Shown piece after piece: positions 1 through 10,131 of a stretch of DNA of 64,000 bases. The DNA is taken from the NCBI RefSeq assembly GCF_026914185.1, contig NC_070570.1, forward strand, positions 5,208,001 through 5,272,000, given 5' to 3'. This DNA is from Puccinia triticina. Lineage: Eukaryota; Basidiomycota; Pucciniomycetes; Pucciniales; Pucciniaceae. The position numbers were made by a program, and so were the translations under genes. Under the pieces are notes generated by a model. That model saw only the letters and a program-made list of their open reading frames with translations. It searched no databases and had not been told where the DNA came from. Each line of letters opens with the position of its first letter. Position 1 is the first letter of the stretch.

Positions 1-1118
1 GGGCTGGGTGAATGGGCTCGGGGGTTCCTGGTGGTGGTGGTGGTGGTCGGTGGTGGGATCTGGCCTGGTGTTCTCTGGGTTGAGATGGAGGCTGCTTGGG
101 GTGGGACTGTTGTTGTGGGCTTGGTGGTGGTGGTGGTGGTGTTCGCTGAGGTCGGAGGAGATGACGGTGTTGGTGGTGGCGATGGAGCTGATGGAGAGGC
201 CCCGTTGGGCGCGTGTGCGGCTGCGGCTGAGGTTGAGGATCGATCCGGGCGGGCTGGCAAAGCTGAGTGGGTTGCTGGCAAAGGTGATGGCGGATATCCG
301 GCGGCGGTGGGTTTTGATGGTGGTGTTGGTTGGGTTCCGGGAGATCGGTCTTCGGCTGGTCTCTGCTTGTGGGACGGGCTCGTCGTCGCTGTCTTCGGGG
401 TTCAGTCCGCCGCCGGGCGTGAGTGTGGTGCGGCCTTCGGTGAGTGCGAGTGCGCCGGCAGCAGGGTTTTGTGGTGGTGGTTCAGTGGTTGTTGTTGTTG
501 AGTTGCTGAGCTTGGAGGGTGGTTGTCTTCTTGCGGAGACTCTCATGCCTGCGCCGAGTGCTGATCCCTTTGGGCCGACGATGGTTTCTGAGTAGCGTAG
601 TGAGTTGTTGTTGTTGTTGTTGTTGCGTCTCCTCCTGGTGCGTATCTCGTTGTTGTTGTTGTTGTTGTTGTTGGTGCTGGTGGTGAGTGTTTCTGGTGGG
701 CTTCCTCTGACGAGTAGTTCTGGCCATCGCTGTGGGTCTGCTAGGCCTGATAGTTGGATGTATGGGTTGTTGGGTTGTTGTTCGTTTGTTGTTGTTGTTG
801 TTGTTGTTGGGAATGAGATGGCTGATGGTCCGATGGGGTCTGGGAGTCTTCTGAGGTAGTTGAGTTTGAGGTTGTGTCGGAAGTATCTGTGTGTTTTGTT
901 TAGTTTCAGTTTGAGTGGGTCTTGGGTGGTTGGGCTTGTACTCACTGGGGGTCGACCAGCAGGGACATGTCCTTTCGTTTTCGATTCGTTTTGTTTTGTT
1001 TTTGTGTTGGTTCGCTGGTGGGGACTGGGAGTGAAGGGGATGTGTGGGTTCGACCGCCCAAGAGGTTTCCCTCCGACTCCGCGGCTGCGCCCGAGAATGG
1101 GATGATCGATCGGCAGAA
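1..1118 (-). CDS. Partial Asn/Thr/His-rich protein, unrecognised (runs off left edge)
   Basis: The minus strand is stop-free in one frame from an in-frame TGA near 1120 to base 1, about 370 codons. The reading alternates ordered-looking segments (for example THRYFRHNLKLNYLRRLPDP near 800-900 and SETIVGPKGSALGAGMRVSA near 540-600) with runs of Asn, Thr and His encoded by AAC, ACA and CAC triplets. The ordered segments keep one frame across several homopolymeric runs, which argues for real coding. The other frames give only short Gln- or His-rich readings. The true exon start is unclear: splice acceptors are possible near 950 (CCCCCAG before TGAGTACAAG) or further upstream. I do not recognise a domain. 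It is divergent from the gene at 1268, so the two may share a promoter region. Confidence 0.55.
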
Positions 1119-1232
1119 TTCAGTGTGTGGTTTGATTAAATTGTGCAGTTCGTCGTCTGCTACTTGCAAGTGATGAGTTTCCCGTCGCAATCTGGGGGCC
1201 TCCCAGAAGTCTCGCTTTCCCTGCGAACCCAT

Positions 1233-1238
1233 TATAAA
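1233..1238 (+). promoter_or_regulatory. TATA box (TATAAA) upstream of the Stealth-like gene
   Basis: TATAAA lies 30 bases before the ATG at 1268, a close spacing that suggests a short 5' leader. Confidence 0.4.
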
Positions 1239-1267
1239 GAGCACCCCCTCATCCCAGCTGCAGAACG

Positions 1268-1711
1268 ATGGCCAGGCCCATCCTCACCCTCACTATCACC
1301 ATCACCCTCCTCTGGCTCAGCCAGCACCACAACAACCACCCACCGCTGCTGCTGCCCACACACGCCGCACACCCATGGCTGGCCCTGGGGAAACTGCCAG
1401 CTGCCCACTCCCACCAGCCCATCGACCTCCTCTGGACATGGGCCAACCACTCCCCCCCAGCCACAACCACCCCACACCTCCACCGCCAGCACGACGAGCT
1501 CCGCTTCAGCCTCCGCTCCAGCCGGGAAAACCTCCCCGAGCCAGCAGTCCGCCAGCGCACGATCATCGCCGAGCAGCAGCCCCACTGGCTACAACTCACC
1601 CAGCCCACCATCATCACCCTCACCGATCTGTTGCATACAGAAGTAGTCAAACGGCATCCGCCCAAACCGGTTGTGTTTGGCTTTGCCCGCCGAGTCCAAG
1701 TGACTCCATAA
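1268..1711 (+). CDS. Stealth-family protein, N-terminal half (XPT1-like)
   Basis: This 147-residue frame begins with a hydrophobic segment (MARPILTLTITITLLWLS) that fits a type II membrane anchor. It then shows two Stealth signatures: PIDLLWTWANHS near residue 62 (conserved region 1, usually IDxVYTWVNGS) and HDELRFSLRS followed by PHWLQLTQP (conserved region 2). Stealth proteins are sugar-phosphate transferases that use nucleotide sugars. Fungal members such as Cryptococcus Xpt1 act in the Golgi on glycans; that role is inferred here. Conserved regions 3 and 4 are missing. The frame leaves family similarity around 1640-1690, just before a transposon end at about 1733, so the gene is probably truncated by insertion. 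A fragment that looks like the missing C-terminal part lies at 20.5-21.3 kb on the same strand. Confidence 0.6.
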   Translation: MARPILTLTITITLLWLSQHHNNHPPLLLPTHAAHPWLALGKLPAAHSHQPIDLLWTWANHSPPATTTPHLHRQHDELRFSLRSSRENLPEPAVRQRTIIAEQQPHWLQLTQPTIITLTDLLHTEVVKRHPPKPVVFGFARRVQVTP

Positions 1712-1732
1712 GTTGTCCGAGGTTGAGAAAAC

Positions 1733-2846
1733 TCAGGACCCTGGAAACCCCTTATAAATGGGGGTAATGAAAATGTATGAATTTTTTGGCAAAAACCCAA
1801 AATGGTATGAATGGGCTTTTTTGGCCTCAATGGTAAGCACTTCAAGTGTATGAAATTCTTCCTGGGTAAGGGAGGGTAGTAACCAAGATGTATGGAATTC
1901 CTGAGAGTGCACCAGACAACGCTGGGCCGCTACGCTACACTACGCTACAGGGCCACTTAGCGTTAGCGTGGGGGCACTCACAGGAGGCCAGTTTTCCTGT
2001 AGTGTTAGCCGGATTTTACGCCGCTAACACCAAGCTTTAGCGTAACGGGATAGGCGCTAACAGATTTTTGCTCCCCCCGGTAGCGTAGTGCAATGAATTC
2101 CCGCTACGCTAGGGCGGCAGAAACTGGGCAGAAATGACATGCTGAGTTTTTTCCTGTATTTGTGTGACTGCTGGAAAAAAATAGAGTGTTATTTCTGCCC
2201 AGTTTCATCTCTGTAGTTGCGCGGGGACAAAATTGGGCTGTTTCTGCCCAGTTTTTTCCTCAGGCGGCGCTAGCGTACACAAAATCTATGTTGAAAGTTA
2301 GTTTAGCTTTCTTCTAAGCTAACACCACTACGCTAACGCTATCCAGACAAAATTGTAGCGTTAGCGGCTGTAAAAAAAACAACCGCTAGCGCTACACAAG
2401 CGCTTTCTTCTATATTCTTAGTAGTGTTAGCGGGAAAATCCGGCCGCTAACACTAGCGCCCCCCGTAGCGTAGCTTAAAAAAGCTAACACTACGCTACAC
2501 TAGCGCTAATGTTAGCGTAGCTGGCCCACCGTTGCACCAGAAAAGCCCCCTTCCCCCCCTCAGCAGCACAACTTGTCTTAGGGCCTATACCATTGGCATA
2601 GGGCATCAAAATTCAAATTCACCAATTTTATCTCCCTCAATACTTCTTAAAACTCAAGCTGAAAATCACCAGAAGGCATTCTTGAGCCCAAAAGTGAAGA
2701 ATTTCAACCATTGAACCCTTCTATTGTTGTCTTTTTTTGGATAGAGGACAAGAAAAGTGGAAATTTTGCAAAATTGAAGCAGTACAGGCCCTTACTTTTG
2801 GTACCCCACCTTGCAGGTGTCCCCAAGGTTTTTTTTTTTGTTTGCG

Positions 2847-2878
<32 letters not shown>

Positions 2879-3036
2879 TTGGCAGCAATGGTAGGCAGTA
2901 AAAATGTATAAAAAACTGGAAAATCCCCTGAGTGTAGGCATGAAATGTGTATGAATCAAGTCAAAAAATGTATGAATTTTGGCAAAATTCTGGATTTTAC
3001 ATTACCCCCATTTACAGGGGCTTTCCAGGGTCCTGA
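1733..3036. mobile_element. Non-autonomous DNA transposon with TIRs, about 1.3 kb
   Basis: The sequence at 1733-1769 (core CAGGACCCTGGAAA, then AAATGGGGGTAATG) recurs as its reverse complement at 3001-3036, giving inverted ends of about 36 bases with a few mismatches. A motif TGTATGAATTTT(TT)GGCAAAA also sits just inside both ends, in direct orientation. No transposase frame is visible. A second, GC-rich repeat (1923-2528) is nested inside. It sits immediately after the Stealth-like coding segment. Confidence 0.6.
1923..2528. mobile_element. Nested repeat built of TAGCGTAGC/GCGTTAGCG motifs with inverted ends
   Basis: The left end TGGGCCGCTACGCTAC and the right end GTTAGCGTAGCTGGCCCA are inverted relatives. 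The interior is full of GCTAACACTACGCTA-type motifs on both strands, so it can fold on itself. Similar GTTAGCG-rich sequence recurs at 41.25-41.45 kb. No coding potential. Confidence 0.5.
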
Positions 3037-3088
3037 AAACTCCTACGGATCTCCCCCGGATGCCCCCAGACCCGGGATCCAGCCCCCC

Positions 3089-3580
3089 CATAGGCGCAAC
3101 ACCGGTGTGCCAGTTGGGCTGCACACCCCCCCCCCCCCATAGGCGCAACACCGGTGTGCCTTTTGGGCTTCACCCCCCCCCCCCCCCCCCATAGGCGCAA
3201 CACCGGTGTGCATTTTGGGCTTCACACCCCCCCCCATAGGCGCAACACCGGTGTGCCTTTTGGGCTGCTCACCCCCCCCCCCCCCCCATAGGCGCAACAC
3301 CGGTGTGCATTTTGGGCTTCACACCCCCCCCATAGGCGCAACACCGGTGTGCCTTTTGGGCTGCTCACCCCCCCCCCCCCATAGGCGCAACACCGGTGTG
3401 CATTTTGGGCTTCACCCCCCCCCCCCCCCCATAGGCGCAACACCGGTGTGCATTTTGGGCTGCACACCCTCCCCATAGGCGCAACACCGGTGTGCCTTTT
3501 GGGCTGCACCCCCCCCCCCCCCCCCATAGGCGCAACACCGGTGTGCCTTTTGGGCTGCACACACCCCCCCCCCCCCCCCT
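3089..3580. repeat. C-tract minisatellite, 10 copies of a 43-52 base unit
   Basis: The core CATAGGCGCAACACCGGTGTG starts near 3089, 3139, 3190, 3235, 3287, 3330, 3380, 3430, 3473 and 3526. It is followed by CCTTTTGGGCTGCAC or CATTTTGGGCTTCAC and a run of 7-18 C. The C run sets most of the length variation. A further run of about 30 C lies at 2849-2878. Open frames on both strands here are repeat artefacts. Confidence 0.9.
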
Positions 3581-4444
3581 GCTGAGTTCATGACTGTCTT
3601 CTTATCCTCCGGGAATCCTACATCGGTCTGGCGCTCGCACTTCTGCATCCACACATTGCTTCAAATACCATGCTCCATCACCGGGGCAAGTGGGTCGCCA
3701 GCCTGGCATTCCTCAGGGCGCCAACGCGGCCCTGCTCCACAGCATAGAGTCAGCCGCCAATGCCTCGGGACCATGCCAAGCGTAACAAAACTCACGGCAC
3801 CACAAAGCCGCAGGTGCAAGCTGGGCTTATCGTTGGGATTCTTGCATAAGATAATCTTGAAAATAACCGTAGGCTTTCTTCCTCTTCAATTAGAAAATCA
3901 TTATTCCACTTTCTCCTATTGTAATGTCACTCTATCCCGGCAGAGCATTGGCATCTTTTCTCTTTGCTTCTGTATACCCAGTTCCTCATCACCATTTTCT
4001 TTTACAATCGATAATTTGTTTCAATTCATGTTGAACCTTTATTGTTTTCTTATATTTAATGACATTTTTACTTTTGTTGAAATACAATACTCTATATGCT
4101 TACATCCACAACATGACCTTTGTTGCTAAGCTCGCCCACAATGTTTCGAACCGCAAAGCAAACCACGAGCCAAAATCATTGAGCAGGCGCGCATCCTTGA
4201 CGTCCAAGTCAGCAACTCTGCTGCCAAACTAAGGTCTGAAGATTAATCAGTTGTACTCCTTAGTTGTTTGGGATGTTTTATGACATCTGCTGTATCTTTT
4301 TTCCTTCAAAATACATGTTGCACTTTGACCAGCTCACCTCCCCCCACCACGACTTCTTAATCAGCCATTCTTCTGGCATCGATCATATATCAAGCTTTAT
4401 CCACACCATTACTGTACTTAATTCATAAATTTGTCCCACCGACT
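3581..4444. other. Intergenic, AT-rich, no gene seen
   Basis: Unique-looking sequence between the minisatellite and the secreted-protein gene. A 179-codon open frame at 3590-4129 has no recognisable features and I do not call it. Confidence 0.4.
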
Positions 4445-4780
4445 ATGCAATTCTCCGGCCTGCTTGCCCTCGTCGCGCTGCTATACATCCAAAGTGGGGT
4501 CGCCTATTCCAAATTCCTGTGCAGCGATAAAGCCAAAGATGACACCAATAAGAACACTCCCGTCTGCATGGTAAGGCCCAGTGAACTGGCGAATAAATAC
4601 TATTGGACGGGTAAGTTTTCCCCACGGCCCTCTTTCGCCTTCAGTGCAACAGCTTAAGTTGACGATTCCTTTGTTTTAAACTTAGCGACCAGCGCGACTG
4701 CTTCTGATGGGGCTAGCCACACCTGTTTAAAGTATTTGAAGTGCCAACAGATGCAAGGTCTTGTTGCGACGTCGACCTGA
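4445..4780 (+). CDS. Small secreted Cys-containing protein, effector candidate, possibly frameshifted
   Basis: Exon 1 (4445-4610) encodes a clear signal peptide (MQFSGLLALVALLYIQSGVA) and a short Cys-containing segment (FLCSDKAKDD, PVCMVRP). A GTAAGT...TTAG intron (4611-4685) leads to exon 2, which gives an 86-residue protein ending at TGA 4778-4780. In another frame of the same exon, from 4759, the reading SCCDVDLKE runs straight into a good donor (GTACGT, 4786) and a matching acceptor (ACAG, 4851-4854), followed by KQSFSQTDLGTLCSP. The likely ancestral protein was therefore longer, with a CC pair and a third exon, and a one-base deletion near 4757-4759 truncated it. Function unknown. Secretion and Cys content suit a rust effector, but that is inference. 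A Copia element sits 220 bases downstream. Confidence 0.5.
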
Positions 4781-5005
4781 AAGAGGTACGTTTATAATTT
4801 TGACAGTTTGTTCCGAGTGATCACAACCACTGATGCATTTTCAACTTTGAACAGAAGCAGAGCTTTTCTCAAACAGATCTTGGTACACTCTGTTCTCCTC
4901 GGACTGCCCAAAAACCAAAAAAAAAAAAAGACTCGCACCTTGATGAAGCTGTCATGATGATCATGGGCCTCTTTTGTTATCGTTGGATTCACAAGAGACC
5001 TAGGG

Positions 5006-5010
5006 AAAAT
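5006..5010. repeat. Target site duplication AAAAT, left copy
   Basis: AAAAT abuts the left LTR and recurs exactly at 10127-10131 after the right LTR. Confidence 0.85.
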
Positions 5011-5368
5011 TATAAGATGCCGTATGGGGTTGGCAAATGGGAAACTGGTCAATACAGTCCCGTCGCAGATCAGCTATCGGCACTTACGGATCCCAGTCTC
5101 CAATCTCGGTATGATTGCATGGGAAACAGAAAGAAAACTACATACCTGGTCGATACAGTCCCGTCGCAGATCAGCTATCGGCACTGACGGATCCCGGTCT
5201 CCAATCTCGGTGAGGAAAAAGATTGGAGCTGGGGCGCGGGATCGACCAGACTAAGTACATGAAACTAGACCTAACCGGGGGAAGATTCCCCGGTTTCACT
5301 AACTAGGTTTTAGTTCTAAGTACATGAATATGTGTTTGTAATCTTGCTTGTACCGTACTACACTAACA
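5011..5368 (-). repeat. Copia 3' LTR
   Basis: 358 bases. It contains two tandem copies (period about 101 bases) of a segment with CAGTCCCGTCGCAGATCAGC, at about 5055 and 5156. Ends ...CACTAACA on plus. Confidence 0.92.
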
Positions 5369-5390
5369 CCCCCCCCCAAGATTGCAAACA

Positions 5391-8300
5391 CTACCCGCCT
5401 ACGCCAAGTTGATCCAGGGCCCCTTTCATTTTTGTTGGCCCAAGCCGTTTAGTCAATACATCCGCCAGTTGGTCATGTGTGCTGGTCCAAGAGATATTGA
5501 TTTTGTTTTCTCGAATCAAATCATTGACGAAATAAAAGGCTTGACGGAGATACTTAGTCTTCTTTTTTGAGGTATTATCCGTTGCGATGAGGATCACCGC
5601 TTCATTGTCGCAGTGCATTGACAGTTGAGGCTGATAGTTGAGTTCCTCAAATATGTTCAGTAAATGCGCCAGCTGTTGCGCACCTTCCAACAGTGCCAGA
5701 TACTCCGCTGCACAAGTCGACATTGCCACCACCGTCTGCCTCTTCGACCCCCATGCAATGCTGTTTCCGTCATGGGTCAGCAGGTAACCAGTTGTTGACC
5801 GCTTGTGCTTGCCTCCCCAATTCGCATCCGTCCACAGGTGAAGTCCTCCCAATCCAGCCTTGAAAACCAACGCCTTATCCACCGTCCTCGCCAAATATCC
5901 AATCAGCCAGTCCAACGCCGTCCAGTGATCCTCCGAAGGGGTTGCACAAAATCTAGCCAGAAGGTTGACAGCATAAGCAATGTCCGGGCGCGTCCCGCAA
6001 GCCAAATACATCAACAATCCAATGACTGATCTGAAGTTTGTTTGGTCTACCGCATTGCATGCCAATGATTCAAGATCCGTTTCAGGCAGCGGGCAATGGT
6101 GTCCATACGTTTTCCGCTTGTATGCCTGTACGATTTGGTTCGCCATGAGAGATTGATTGAGCTTCAGATGTGCGCCGTCCCAAACAAAATCAATGCCGAC
6201 AAGGCGTTGAACATTATTCGACCACTTGATTTCTAGCTGTGCTTCCATACCTTTGCGTAATTCATCCAGTAGAGTGGCATGAGACAAGAGCGCAAAGCCG
6301 TCGTCCACGTGCAACCAGATAATGATGAAGGTATCAGCGCATTGGAACAAGTACAGGGATGGTTCCATCTCGCTAGCTTCAAAACCCAGGGAGCCAACAG
6401 TCTTTTGGAAGAATTTCCACCAGCACCTTGCGGCTTGCTTGGTGCCGTAGAGTGCCTTCTTCAGCTTCATTACCTTCCCCTTGAGTGAGGGAGTGATCTC
6501 AACCGGAGGTTGTATATACACCTCTTCCTCAATAGGACTGTAAAGGTAAGCCAAGCTGACGTCAAATGTGGTGGTTGCAAACTTGTTTGATATGGCGATT
6601 GAGATGAGCAATCTGAGGGTGTTGAGCGACGCGGTTGGCGCATAGGTTTTATTGTAATCCAGTCCCATCTGTTGGTTGAATCCCTTGGCTGCATATCGCG
6701 CGCAATATTTGTCGACTGTGCCATCTGGTTTGTGTTTGATGGAGAACACCCACCGAGCACCTAGAGCTTTGCAACCTTTAGGTGCCACGGTTGGGATCCA
6801 TACCTTGAGTTGGCCAAACTTCATCATCTCATACTCAGCCGCCGCTCGCCAAAGTTGTCCATCCGGTCCAGATAACGCCTGTTTGATGTTTTTAGGCAGG
6901 TTATGCTCTTCATCTGTCAACAGTAATCCCATCTGGCGCCGCTCTTCTTCTGCGATCTCGGCCGTTTTCTCCTCTCCAAGCTTCAGCATGATTTGCTTGA
7001 GGATCAGGTCAACTTGTGATTCTTGATCTTCTCCCGGCGGTGCCACGAGGTCGGGAGACAGTTGAGTGCTAGATTTCTCGACAGGCAGGCTCTGAAAATC
7101 CGGGAATTTCACCGAGGCCGAGTGTACCATTCGTTGTTCACTAGGTACCCAAAACAGCCAACCGGAGCCCGATGTTGGATAGCCTAAGAGTTGACCCTCT
7201 CTGGCGCGTTCATCCAGCTTTTTGCACCATTCTTTTGGGATGTGAATCAACGCCCTTGCTCCAAAAGGATATAAAGTCTCCGCAATTGGTTTGACTTTAT
7301 AGAGTATTTCGAGGGGTGACTTGTCTCCGGTCCTGGTATTGGGAATCCTTTTATGGAGATGGGCAGCGGTCGAATACGCAAAACTCCACCAGATTGACGG
7401 GAGCTCACTTGCATGTAACATAGTCCGAGCCATGTCGCCAAGAGTCCGATTGACGCGCTCAGCCTCACCATTTTGAGAGGGAGAGTACGGCGTTACCGGC
7501 GCAAGTGGCGTTCCAATTGCCTCCAGTTGCGGTTTAAGGCTTTTAGTGTACTCCAGGGCATTGTCACAGCGAAGATACAACGGTGCTTTCCCAAGAGCCG
7601 TCTTCAAGTGGTGTATCCAGCCCATGATCTTTTCTGGTACTTTGCTTCGGTTTGCCATTGGAGCGCAGAAGGTGTATGTACTCGCGTGGTCACGCAGAGT
7701 CACTAGATACCTGCAGCCATTGATGTCCAGATTGAGCGGTCCAATCACGTCAGATACGCAGAAATCTAGGGGATTGTCTCTAGGGATTTGAGTTTTCATC
7801 CCTAGCGCTTTCTTGTCCATGCTCTTGGACTTAGCACATTGCTCGCAGAAGAAGGGTATCCACGTGATCTTCTTTTCCGGGTAGTTGACGCAGAGGAAGT
7901 CTTTTACAACTTGATCCGAGACGTGGCCAAGGCGTACGTGCCAGATATAGGACTCAAACGACGGAGATTCTGAGACTTTTTTTGATTGCAGTAAAGCGCT
8001 GGTCTTGAGCGACCAGCAATAGTTATGGAAGATTGTGTCATAACTATTATTACAAGGATCAAATAAGGTGGCTTGAGTACCATTGTAGACTAAATTCCAA
8101 CCCTCAGCTAGCAGTCTTCCGGTTGAGAGGATGATGCCATCAACGCCGGGGCAGTGGTAGACATCATTAATGACCAGGGGACCCTTTGGAGTCGGGATCG
8201 TCACACTACCGGATTTGGAAACCGTAACATTGCAGTCGGATACCGCCAGATAGAATGTGCGGGGACTTGTCAGCTTCTTGTTCACTTTGAAGAGGGAAGA

Positions 8301-9713
8301 GTCACCGCTTACGTGAGCTGAAGCACCTGAATCCAGGAGCACTCCGTCGGACACCTCGGGAATATTGACTTGTCGAATCCTGTTGCCAGAACCTTCAAGT
8401 TGCGATGGTGGTCGATATTTTGAGTTCTTGGACTTGTAGTCGGCATCCGGGGGGCTGATCTTCCCGGTTGCCACATCTTTCCAAAAATGCGCGCAGTCAG
8501 GGTACCAGTGGCCTAAGTCACCACAGTAAAAACAGTGATCGCCATGTTTTTCTACCAGGGAGTCCAATTGGCCCTTTCCCTTGAAGTGATTCGCTTTTTC
8601 AACTGAGAACTGCGGTTGACTTCGTACCGGTTGTTGAATAGTCTGGCGTTGAGGCGCTACATAGCGTGGTTGAGACTGCATAGCTTGAATGCGATCAAGA
8701 TCCATTGCCATCGGATCAATTTGCGGCACACCAGGGAGAGTGGGTGGCGCTCCAGACTTGTTGCGGAGCTTGTTTGCCGCGAATTGGACAATCGTCAGAA
8801 CATCATCAAAAGGGGGGGCTTCTTTCTCGTTCAATTGTTGACTGATGGTGAATTCAAAGGTCATCGCATCGACGACAACTGGCGGCTTGTAGTAGGACTG
8901 AAGGAAAATTCCAATGGCTTCGTCCCAGGTCACCTTGAGCTGTGACAACTCCGACTTGAGTTTTGCCCACACGGATGTGGTCGCATCGGTTGCTGGGGCC
9001 GGATTGTTGATCAGGGCTAACAGCTCGTTGAGGAGTTCAATTTTTCACCGCCTGTCCGATCTGGAGCACTTTGTCTTCAGTAGTTCAAAAACTGCCTTTG
9101 GTGCAGTCAGCTTCGCGGCATCGAGAATGTCGCCTAGGGAATCCACCACCGTGTTGCGCATAAGACACACCACGGTGGATGCTTTGTCAACGGTAAGGGA
9201 GTCGAAGTTGTCGGGCTTGTCAGTGAAGGGAAGCTTGCAAACAAGCACATGTTGGATAGTTTGATCCAGAGCAGTTTCCCAGATGGGGAAATTAGTACCC
9301 TCATATACCAAGACTGGTTTTTGAGGGTTGAGCTGGTTGTGGACCTGGAGGGGGTTGCTGATGAACGGCTCCATGATTTTCTCTTGACGAGTCCGAGGGC
9401 GGTAGGGAACGACTGGAGCGGCTTGAGCTTGTAACTGGTTGTTACGGAGGTCGGCGATCTCTTGACGTAGATCGTTGAAGAGCTGCCTTGCTTGGGCTGG
9501 TGTAAGTTCTGGTTCCATGTTGTTGCTTGATGAAGGGGATGCAGGAATAGTGAAGGTGTTGATGGGAGGGGTAGAGGAAGTTGATGGTTGGGGTTGTGGT
9601 GGGCTTAAGATTTGTGATTGTCGTTTATCGATCTCTTCTTCTCGGTTCTTCTTCTTTAAATCTTCGTCGATGGATTTCAATCTATCCTTCTTCTTCTCAA
9701 TCCAGTTCATCAA
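5391..9713 (-). pseudogene. Copia Gag-Pol polyprotein with one in-frame stop
   Basis: One frame of 1440 codons, interrupted only by TGA at codon 223 (9045-9047). The downstream segment continues in the same frame, and an internal Met at codon 248 opens the remaining 1193 residues. Order: Gag-like N-terminus with a charged helix; CCHC zinc knuckle CFYCGDLGHWYPDC (about residue 394); aspartic protease LLDSGASAHVSG; GAG-pre-integrase WHVRLGH; integrase core with Asp in CVSDVIGP, Asp in LRCDNALEY and Glu in NGEAERVNR; reverse transcriptase with motif C WLHVDDGF; RNase H with WTDANWG and MSTCAAEYLAL, ending LADVLTKRLG. Catalytic residues appear intact. The stop may be a C-to-T change of an Arg codon. 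It could allow partial activity by readthrough, or mobilisation in trans. Confidence 0.92.
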
Positions 9714-9768
9714 GGACCAGAGGGTGACACTGGGATTCGCGCCGCGCTTCGAGAGCCGGCTTTTAACC

Positions 9769-10126
9769 TATAAGATGCCGTATGGGGTTGGCAAATGGGA
9801 AACTGGTCAATACAGTCCCGTCGCAGATCAGCTATCGGCACTGACGGATCCTGGTCTCCAATCTTGGTATGATTGCATGGGAAACGGAAAGAAAACTACA
9901 TACCTGGTTGATACAGTCCCGTCGCAGAGCAGCTATTGGCACTGACGGATCCCGGTCTCCAATCTCGGTGAGGAAAAAGATTGGAGCCGGGGCGCGGGAT
10001 CGACCAGACTAAGTACATGAAACTAGACCTAACCGGGGGAAGATTCCCCGGTCTCACTAACTAGGTTTTAGTTCTAAGTACATGAATATGTGTTTGTAAT
10101 CTTGCTTGTACCGTACTACACTAACA
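9769..10126 (-). repeat. Copia 5' LTR
   Basis: The same 358 bases as the left LTR with about ten substitutions. Followed on plus by the AAAAT duplication at 10127-10131. Confidence 0.92.
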
Positions 10127-10131
10127 AAAAT

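Larger units (their letters stand above)
5011..10126 (-). mobile_element. Ty1/Copia LTR retrotransposon, near full length
   Basis: Two 358-base direct LTRs (5011-5368 and 9769-10126) enclose one long polyprotein frame on minus, and the 5-base duplication AAAAT flanks both sides. On the minus strand the LTR begins TGTTAGTGTAG. A polypurine run (CTTGGGGGGGGG, plus 5369-5380) directly precedes the 3' LTR, as expected for second-strand priming. I count roughly ten differences between the LTRs, so the insertion is fairly recent. One premature stop in the polyprotein is the only coding defect I see. Confidence 0.93.

Noticed and set aside
3012..3654. Repetitive RNTGVHFGLH / HRCCAYGGG frames
   Set aside because: Products of the C-tract minisatellite.
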